Shown here piece by piece: positions 7,104 to 11,360 of a stretch of DNA of 11,360 bases. This DNA comes from an uncultured Eubacteriales bacterium (lineage in GTDB: Bacteria > Bacillota > Clostridia > Oscillospirales > Acutalibacteraceae), in contig ONVG01000055.1 of assembly GCA_900321195.1 (NCBI GenBank), positions 1-11,360 on the forward strand, written 5' to 3'. Within the stretch, counting starts at the first letter, position 1. Each line of letters opens with the position of its first letter. Made by a program: the position numbers and the translations under genes. Under the pieces are notes generated by a model, which made no database searches, was not told where the DNA came from, and saw only the letters and a list, made by a program, of their open reading frames with translations.

Positions 7104-8375
7104 ATGTCAAAAACAATAGTTTGTCCGAAATGCAATTCACAGATAATATGGAACGGAAACGATGCTGTCATCGAATGTCAGAGGTGCCGAACAAAATATA
7201 AGATGCACCCTCAGAAAAAAGCAGAGCCTGTTTTTATGCCGCCTTTGGGCAGAGGTCAGACGGATTATTTAACTGTGCCTACTGACAGGATAATGAGTAA
7301 TAAAGCACTGCTGAAAACCTACATTCCCAAAGGCTGGAGGTATATGTGCAATATCGACAACAGCCGTTTTGACCTTATCAGCAACCCGTTTGTTATTACT
7401 ATAACCTTTATTGCTCCCGATAATTCCGCAAAGATAGTATTCACGGGAGAAAGCTTTTACAAGCATATCGATTACACACCTCAGACTGCATTTTTACAAA
7501 ACATGCTCGACGACCGTACAGTAAGCCGCAGCCCCTCTTTCTTCCGCCTGAAATCATATATGACTGCATCGGAATACTGTGATGAGCTTGCACGTACATG
7601 CGGACTGAACGGTCTGCGTTTGCTTGAAGAAAAATCTGTTGACGCCAATAAAAAAGCAGCTCTTCAGGAGCTTTCAAACAGGTTCCTTTCAAAAGGCTTT
7701 TTAGAGGCTGTTCCCGAATGGGCAGGCAGAACATACGGCGGTAAAACTCCAAGCGGCGGAAACATGAAGGTCTACACCGAAACAATGTCTGTAGAGCTTA
7801 TGAAGATATCAACCGTTTCTTCAATGCAGATGCAGCCTGTCGGAGGAATGTTCGGGATGCGTATGATGCCTCAGATGGTCAATCAGCAGATACAGGAATA
7901 TTTCTGGGACACACAATATGAATTCACGCTTCTTTCGGGTGCATCTGTATTTGAAAAGTCTTATGCAGAGCTTAAAATGATAATGAACACAATAGGTTAT
8001 CTTCCAGGAATGAATCAGGCGCTGTCAGAGGCAATGTCGCTTGCGAACAGTACCGTAATGAATATAGCTCAGGCACAGGCAATATCTTTGGAAAAGCAGT
8101 CTCAGATAATTGCAAATACAAACGAATATACTTCAAATATCCAGCATCAGATCATAGAAAACAATGCTGCGTCACATGATAAATCCGCAAGCCTTAATTC
8201 CCAAATGATAAACGAAGTGAATATATTCACCGGCAGCAGCGGAAAAGTACAGGCTTCTACTATGTACGACCATGTTTATCAGAATGTAAACGACCCTGAT
8301 ATTTACGCCGTACAGCGCGGAGATGCTTTTGAATTAGGCGTAGACTTTGAAGAACTCAAAAAAACAGACTATTAA
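7104..8375 (+). CDS. N-terminal zinc-ribbon protein of unknown function
   Basis: I do not recognise a named family beyond the zinc ribbon. The start at ATG 7104 has GGAG at 7092-7095. The ATG at 7086 overlapping the glycosyltransferase stop is possible but has a poorer site. The 423 residues begin with a zinc ribbon whose Cys7, Cys10, Cys25 and Cys28 form two CPKC/CQRC knuckles. A mixed alpha/beta region follows, with a beta-rich start (TYIPKGWRYMCNI, FVITITFIAPDNSAKIVF). Residues about 240-262 are Met/Gln-rich (VGGMFGMRMMPQM). After that comes a helical, Gln/Asn-rich, possibly coiled-coil segment around 310-375 and an acidic tail. There is no signal peptide or membrane segment, so it is probably cytoplasmic. 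The layout resembles uncharacterised zinc-ribbon proteins of Ruminococcus-like bacteria, which is an impression only. Confidence 0.8.
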   Translation: MSKTIVCPKCNSQIIWNGNDAVIECQRCRTKYKMHPQKKAEPVFMPPLGRGQTDYLTVPTDRIMSNKALLKTYIPKGWRYMCNIDNSRFDLISNPFVITITFIAPDNSAKIVFTGESFYKHIDYTPQTAFLQNMLDDRTVSRSPSFFRLKSYMTASEYCDELARTCGLNGLRLLEEKSVDANKKAALQELSNRFLSKGFLEAVPEWAGRTYGGKTPSGGNMKVYTETMSVELMKISTVSSMQMQPVGGMFGMRMMPQMVNQQIQEYFWDTQYEFTLLSGASVFEKSYAELKMIMNTIGYLPGMNQALSEAMSLANSTVMNIAQAQAISLEKQSQIIANTNEYTSNIQHQIIENNAASHDKSASLNSQMINEVNIFTGSSGKVQASTMYDHVYQNVNDPDIYAVQRGDAFELGVDFEELKKTDY

Positions 8376-8386
8376 GTAAAGTTAAC

Positions 8387-8553
8387 ACCTGAATCCGTGA
8401 AACCGATTGTTCAAAAGTACTTGAAACCTGCATGAAATCAAGTGTTTCGAGCATTTTAACTCACCTGATTTTCTACACCCATTTGTTGCTAAAAAAGCAG
8501 TATTTATCAGCTTTTCAGCCTTATTTTACAATTTGAACTTCACGGATTCAGGT
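8387..8553. mobile_element. MITE-like element with perfect 15-bp terminal inverted repeats
   Basis: ACCTGAATCCGTGAA (8387-8401) is repeated in perfect reverse complement at 8539-8553. The match continues inward with GTTCAAA (8409-8415) against TTTGAAC (8532-8538) after a 7-nt bulge on the left side. AAC lies directly outside both ends (8384-8386 and 8554-8556), as expected of a 3-bp target duplication. The 167-bp interior has no ORF but contains smaller hairpins: CTTGAAAC/GTTTCGAG (8420-8427 with 8444-8451) and TGCT/AGCA (8487-8490 with 8496-8499). It lies wholly between genes. A non-autonomous insertion is the best reading; a structured RNA or attenuator is the alternative. No matching transposase is present in the window. 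Confidence 0.6.
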
Positions 8554-8614
8554 AACAGAAAATAATACTTTGAGCAATAGTTTTTATTACCATCAGAAAA
8601 TTAATTTTTTGTTA

Positions 8615-8643
8615 TAGAAATTATGTGTTTTGTATGTTATAAT
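8615..8643 (+). promoter_or_regulatory. Extended -10 promoter for the DUF3592 gene
   Basis: TGTTATAAT at 8635-8643 is a perfect extended -10. A weak -35 TAGAAA lies 17 bp upstream at 8615-8620. The start codon follows about 40 bp later with the purine-rich AGGAAGGAAGG at 8664-8674. Confidence 0.7.
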
Positions 8644-8683
8644 GACTTTGTAATCATGAAATCAGGAAGGAAGGTCGAAAACA

Positions 8684-9154
8684 ATGAATAATCTAATTGC
8701 ATTTTTCCGCGATTACAGAGCAGCAAGATTTTTTATTCCGGTCGGACTGATACTGTGTATATTCAGCATTTTTATGTTTATATTTTACGCTAATACTCAG
8801 AGTTACAGTAAGACAGAAGGCACAGTAACAAAAACAGTACTCTATGAGGAAGCATACACCGATGCCGATAATTCCTATCACGAGGAGACCTATACAGTAT
8901 TTGTGAAATATACGGTTGACGGCAAGGAATATGAAGGAGAATACGGTATTTTACCAAATTACCATGTAGGCGATACCGTAACGGTCGCATATGACCCGAA
9001 AGACCCGAACAAAATGATTCAGCCAATGGATATCGTATTTCCGATGATATTTGCATCGATAGGTGTTGCGTCACTTGTCGGCGGCATTATCAGCTTTATC
9101 AGAACATACAATAAGCGCAAAGCATTGAAAGAACGCGAAAAGGAGTGGCAATAA
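8684..9154 (+). CDS. DUF3592-type membrane protein
   Basis: A small membrane protein of unknown function. The 156 residues have one membrane helix near 16-36 (FFIPVGLILCIFSIFMFIFY) and a second near 120-138 (IFASIGVASLVGGIISF), with a basic, charged tail. Between them is a beta-rich domain with repeated Thr/Val/Tyr strands: EGTVTKTVLYEE, YTVFVKYTVDGKEYEGEY, and VGDTVTVAYDPKDPNKM. The G.V..V.YDP.dP...... pattern is the hallmark of DUF3592. By charge the loop is likely outside the cell, but this is inferred. It has its own promoter and a strong ribosome binding site. Its TAA overlaps the next ATG as TAATG, so the two genes are translationally coupled. Confidence 0.8.
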   Translation: MNNLIAFFRDYRAARFFIPVGLILCIFSIFMFIFYANTQSYSKTEGTVTKTVLYEEAYTDADNSYHEETYTVFVKYTVDGKEYEGEYGILPNYHVGDTVTVAYDPKDPNKMIQPMDIVFPMIFASIGVASLVGGIISFIRTYNKRKALKEREKEWQ

Positions 9155-9663
9155 TGGAAACAAGAAAGTATTTTTTTCAGCCCGATAAAAAGATGATTAA
9201 AACAGGCTTCTTTATGACAGATGAAGAACAGAATGTAGTATATGAAGCCAATGTTATCAAACAGCCCCTTATAGGAGCAGCTCAGGTCAGCTTTGTCAAC
9301 CATATAGCCAACAAGACCGAGGATCACAAGGTAGGACACGTTGTTACAGTCGAAGAAAACGGCTTGATAGGAGGTCTTTCAACATCATCATATTTCAAGT
9401 TTGACGGCAAAAAGATATGGGACTACCTGCATGAAAAGGATATAAGGATAGATTCCTCAATAAGCCCGGACAAGTTAGGCATGAGCTACATCATTACTCT
9501 GAGAGGAAAAGAAATAGCTTCCATAAAAACAAGCACTCCAAAAGGAAAATCGATTATCACAGGACGCTTCTGGCTGGATGTCGAAACATCAGAGTACTAT
9601 ATAGACCTTGCTTTTCTTGCCGCATACGCTATAGCAAAAACAGAGCAGACATTTATAAATTAA
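9154..9663 (+). CDS. Small beta-rich protein, possibly LURP-one/Tubby-like fold
   Basis: The function is unknown. The ATG at 9154 shares its A with the preceding stop and has AAAAGGAG at 9137-9144; the GTG at 9145 overlaps that binding region and is less likely. The 169 residues are mostly alternating strands: KTGFFMTDEEQNVVYEANVI, VGHVVTVEENG, SSYFKFDGKKIWDYL, MSYIITLRGKEIASIKT. They end in one hydrophobic helix (IDLAFLAAYAIAKTEQTF). The TDE.QNVVYEA beginning, repeated strand-turn pattern and final helix resemble LURP-one-related/Tubby C-terminal proteins, which are lipid-binding-like folds. That assignment is tentative. Coupling to the DUF3592 membrane protein suggests a joint role at the membrane. 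Confidence 0.6.
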   Translation: METRKYFFQPDKKMIKTGFFMTDEEQNVVYEANVIKQPLIGAAQVSFVNHIANKTEDHKVGHVVTVEENGLIGGLSTSSYFKFDGKKIWDYLHEKDIRIDSSISPDKLGMSYIITLRGKEIASIKTSTPKGKSIITGRFWLDVETSEYYIDLAFLAAYAIAKTEQTFIN

Positions 9664-9688
9664 CAGAAATAAAAAATGATCTTATTTT

Positions 9689-9726
9689 AACCGCCGGTCA
9701 CATCTATCAGACCGGCGGTTTCTGTT
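9689..9726 (+). terminator. Strong GC-rich hairpin terminator
   Basis: AACCGCCGGTC (9689-9699) and GACCGGCGGTT (9710-9720) form a perfect 11-bp stem with a 10-nt loop. The 3' tail TTTCTGTT is U-rich but not a pure T run. It sits 26 bp after the stop of the preceding gene and is the only candidate to end that unit. A further 9-bp pairing, TAACAGAAA (9661-9669) with TTTCTGTTA (9719-9727), encloses it but competes with the last two pairs of the inner stem. Confidence 0.75.
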
Positions 9727-9741
9727 AATTCTGCACTCTAC

Positions 9742-9773
9742 TGCCGTTTATGCCTCTCGAAATACCGTTTGTG
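9742..9773 (+). promoter_or_regulatory. LytTR-type operator: two direct repeats 21 bp apart
   Basis: TGCCGTTTATG (9742-9752) and TACCGTTTGTG (9763-9773) match at 9 of 11 positions and are exactly two helical turns apart (21 bp). Known LytTR proteins such as AgrA and AlgR recognise TACCGTT-like direct repeats with this phasing. They end 9 bp before a -35 box and the next gene encodes a LytTR protein, so positive autoregulation is likely by inference. Confidence 0.75.
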
Positions 9774-9782
9774 CTTAAACTA

Positions 9783-9811
9783 TTGAATTATTATAAACTA
9801 TTGAGTATAAT
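9783..9811 (+). promoter_or_regulatory. Promoter of the LytTR-DUF3021 operon
   Basis: TTGAAT (9783-9788) and a perfect TATAAT (9806-9811) are separated by exactly 17 bp. The predicted transcript would start near 9818, giving a leader of about 80 nt before the GTG start. An 11-bp direct repeat, TAAACTATTGA at 9776-9786 and 9794-9804, covers the -35 and the spacer. Confidence 0.75.
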
Positions 9812-9899
9812 TTTAGACATAATGAACATAGAATCCTATGCATGAAATTCTTATTTCCTTTATAATTCTTAATTTATTCGGAATGGAGGGATAAGGAAA

Positions 9900-10328
9900 G
9901 TGAAAAAGATAAATATCCGCTTTGAAGCAGATGATTCCCTTGAAAATATTGAAGTTATCATTCGCGCGAACAAGCACGACGGGCAGATATCCGGTATCAT
10001 AGAAAAACTGAAACAAAGTAATATAAAAAACTTTACTGTACTGGACAGCAATAAATGTTCCTGCGTTATAAGTGAAGATGATATTATCCTTATCTCATCT
10101 GACAGAAAACAAATGCGTATCATTACAGAAAACGGCAGCTATTGCGCAAAGCAGTCTTTGCAGTCTATTGAAAAGCTGCTCGGAAAAAGCTTTCTGAGAA
10201 TATCACGCTTTGAAATAATAAATCTTAAAAAAGTCCGCAAATATGATTTTACTGTGATAGGCACTTGCGCATTGAATTCAAAAATAATATGGAAACATGG
10301 GCTTCACGGCGGTATATACCGCTTATAA
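9900..10328 (+). CDS. LytTR-family regulator, C-terminus altered by a frameshift
   Basis: This is a short LytTR DNA-binding regulator of the kind paired with DUF3021 membrane proteins. The GTG at 9900 follows GGAGGG at 9885-9890. The N-terminal part (INIRFEADDSLENIEVIIRA) and the LytTR core (RIITENGSYCAKQSLQSIEK, LLGKSFLRISRFEIINLKKV) match the family well. After about residue 122 (FTVIGT) the reading frame gives an unfamiliar tail and stops at 10326-10328. The expected ending, including ETWASRRYIPLIKERL, is present in the -1 frame and runs to a TGA at 10364-10366, where it overlaps the DUF3021 start. One extra T at the TT at 10265-10266 would restore a 155-residue protein. As written, part of the DNA-binding domain is lost. 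Sequencing error or true mutation cannot be told apart here. Confidence 0.85.
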   Translation: MKKINIRFEADDSLENIEVIIRANKHDGQISGIIEKLKQSNIKNFTVLDSNKCSCVISEDDIILISSDRKQMRIITENGSYCAKQSLQSIEKLLGKSFLRISRFEIINLKKVRKYDFTVIGTCALNSKIIWKHGLHGGIYRL

Positions 10329-10366
10329 AAGAACGTCTTTCAGGAGAGGAGGATTATCTGTGCTGA
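10265..10366 (+). other. Displaced C-terminus of the LytTR regulator (-1 frame)
   Basis: Read in the frame starting at 10265, this stretch encodes LRIEFKNNME, then the family-typical SRRYIPLIKERL, and ends GEEDYLC before TGA. It is conserved LytTR coding sequence with no start codon of its own. It shows that the intact gene would end at 10366 and overlap the DUF3021 GTG (10360) by 7 bp, the usual coupling in this operon type. Confidence 0.8.
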
Positions 10367-10815
10367 AAACATTACTTAAACGGGCTGCAATCGGCTTTTT
10401 GATAGGGATTATTATGGGTAACGGCATCGTTGTTATGATAAACGCTTTTTCGGGAGATAATATCACTCCTGTTACAAAACAGCTTGTCCGGCAATGCGGC
10501 GGAAACGGCAGCGCTTTTATTTTGCAAACGATTTTATCAGGCTTTTACGGCGCTGCATGCTTTGCGAGCTGTTCGCTGTATGACATTGAAAGTCTGCCGC
10601 TGACTCTTACATCTGTTATACACTGTTTTCTTATAGTAACACTGTATATCCCTGTATCTTTTTTTCTTGGATGGAGCTGTACTGTCTGGGAGGTTCTCAT
10701 CATGGCAGGCGCTCAGACAGCAGTATATTTCATAATCTGGCTCATTCTGTATTTTTCATACCGCAGACAGGCAAATGAGCTTAACAAGCTTCAAAGCTCG
10801 AACCGTAATTTGTAA
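10360..10815 (+). CDS. DUF3021 family four-helix membrane protein
   Basis: This is the membrane partner commonly encoded after a LytTR regulator; it is thought to modulate that regulator, but the mechanism is not established. I chose GTG at 10360, preceded by AGGAGAGGAGGA at 10342-10353, rather than the ATG at 10297, whose extra 21 residues are out-of-frame LytTR sequence. The 151 residues form four hydrophobic helices near 9-30 (AIGFLIGIIMGNGIVVMINA), 49-66 (AFILQTILSGFYGAACFA), 75-102 (TLTSVIHCFLIVTLYIPVSF), and 109-131 (VLIMAGAQTAVYFIIWLILY). A short basic/polar tail follows. The opening lysine-rich helix and the FYGAACFASCSLYDIE segment after helix 2 are typical of the family. No terminator is visible after it. 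Confidence 0.88.
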   Translation: MLKTLLKRAAIGFLIGIIMGNGIVVMINAFSGDNITPVTKQLVRQCGGNGSAFILQTILSGFYGAACFASCSLYDIESLPLTLTSVIHCFLIVTLYIPVSFFLGWSCTVWEVLIMAGAQTAVYFIIWLILYFSYRRQANELNKLQSSNRNL

Positions 10816-10863
10816 TTTATATATAACGGTCAGAACGGTAAAAAATTTAAAGGAGGTCAAAAC

Positions 10864-11360
10864 ATGAAAAAGTCATTTCTGAAACGAACACTTTCCTCAG
10901 CACTTGCTCTTATGATGCTCGCGCCAATTGCCGCATCGTCCGGAGCGTCCGCCATTGCGCCGCTTTCGGTCTCGGCGGACGCTTTACCTATATGGACAGA
11001 CCGGGTTACCCCAACGGCTACACTACCGTGCTTGCTTATATGGGCAACTTTGACGGCGACGGTCACACCATCAACCTTGACGTTACAAACCTTGATAATT
11101 ATGACAATACTGACGGCTTTGGATTGTTTGCAAAGATAGACTGCCCCTATATCAAGAACCTGCATATTTCAGGTCAGGTCATCTCCAACGAGGCAAACAC
11201 CGGTCTTTTTGTCGGTGGTAATGGTTCATGGGATCATCTGTATAACTGCTCCAGTGACGCGACACTTACCCTTTACGGAAGCGGAGATTTCAAGTCGGGC
11301 GCATTTATAGGCCATTCCAACCACCCGACCGTAGAGAACTGCCACTTTACCGGAAAGATC
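10864..11360 (+). pseudogene. Secreted beta-helix (GLUG-like) surface protein, frameshifted and 3' partial
   Basis: This is the start of a secreted or surface protein. The ATG at 10864 has a full-consensus AAAGGAGGT at 10849-10857. Residues 1-38 are a signal peptide: KKSFLKR, a hydrophobic core ALALMMLAPIAA, and a probable cleavage after SVSA. From about residue 40 this frame turns into a Thr/Leu-rich nonsense-like tail that stops at 11137-11139. The -1 frame from about 10983 instead reads FTYMDRPGYPNGY, then GNFDGDGHTINLDV, GFGLFAKI, IKNLHISGQV, NTGLFVGG and NCHFTGKI. These are classic right-handed beta-helix/GLUG repeats, open to the window edge. One extra T in the TTT at 10983-10985 would fuse the two parts. 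The usual N-terminal lead-in to the helix also seems short. Function may be cell-surface or glycan contact, which is inferred. Confidence 0.75.

Noticed and set aside
8387..8553. Inverted repeat as a simple transcription terminator for the zinc-ribbon gene
   Set aside because: The arms are 137 bp apart and the right arm is followed by AACAGAAAAT rather than a T run.
8376..8683. Hidden small gene between the zinc-ribbon and DUF3592 genes
   Set aside because: No start-and-binding-site pair opens a credible frame; the stretch is explained by the inverted-repeat element and a promoter.
10278..10286. Programmed -1 frameshift at the AAAAA run in the LytTR gene
   Set aside because: The codons TCA AAA ATA do not form a standard X XXY YYZ slippery heptamer and no stimulatory stem is evident. 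The more canonical protein (GTLRIEF) needs the shift earlier, at the TT. Not excluded, but less likely.
10297..10359. Start of the DUF3021 gene at ATG 10297
   Set aside because: The added 21 residues are out-of-frame LytTR sequence; GTG 10360 has a strong binding site and begins just before the first membrane helix.

Overview
The window looks like chromosome of a gut-type Bacillota, most like a Ruminococcus or relative. The reasons are moderate-to-low GC, strong AGGAGG ribosome binding sites, use of TTG and GTG starts, frequent AGA and ATA codons, a LytTR/DUF3021 pair, and a Gly/Asn-rich secreted beta-helix protein. The genus is an inference from style, not from a marker gene. Every gene I support is on the + strand.

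Positions 1-6145 hold most of a type III-A (Csm) CRISPR interference operon in the order cas10/csm1 (5' end outside the window), csm2, csm3, csm4, csm5, cas6. The genes overlap or abut, so they are probably co-transcribed from a promoter upstream of the window. Cas10 keeps the GGDD cyclase motif and the zinc-binding cysteines, and Csm3 keeps the catalytic Asp. The complex should therefore cut target RNA and make cyclic oligoadenylate. The window contains no CARF effector (Csm6/Csx1 type), no cas1/cas2 and no repeat-spacer array. A hairpin terminator at 6196-6226 closes the operon.

Positions 6250-8375 hold a soluble family 2 glycosyltransferase preceded by a perfect 8+3+8 palindrome, and a 423-residue zinc-ribbon protein I cannot assign. 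The gene-free stretch 8376-8683 contains a 167-bp element with perfect 15-bp inverted ends and a 3-bp flanking duplication (AAC), which looks like a small non-autonomous mobile element. After it comes an extended -10 promoter. This drives a two-gene unit at 8684-9663 encoding a DUF3592-type membrane protein and a small protein with a possible LURP-one/Tubby-like fold. A strong GC hairpin ends that unit.

Positions 9728-10815 hold a LytTR regulator and its DUF3021 membrane partner. Upstream are two TRCCGTTTRTG sites exactly 21 bp apart, just ahead of a TTGAAT-17-TATAAT promoter, which is a textbook LytTR arrangement implying autoregulation. The LytTR gene is frameshifted near its end: the conserved SRRY C-terminus lies in the -1 frame and there runs into the DUF3021 start. 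From 10864 to the window edge there is a secreted beta-helix surface protein whose signal peptide and repeat domain are also in different frames. Both frameshifts would be repaired by one extra T in a short T run, so either base-calling error or real inactivation must be considered.

I see no clearly new defence system here. The best leads are the LytTR operator, the two frameshifts, the inverted-repeat element, the Asn-rich extension of Csm2 and the unassigned zinc-ribbon protein.
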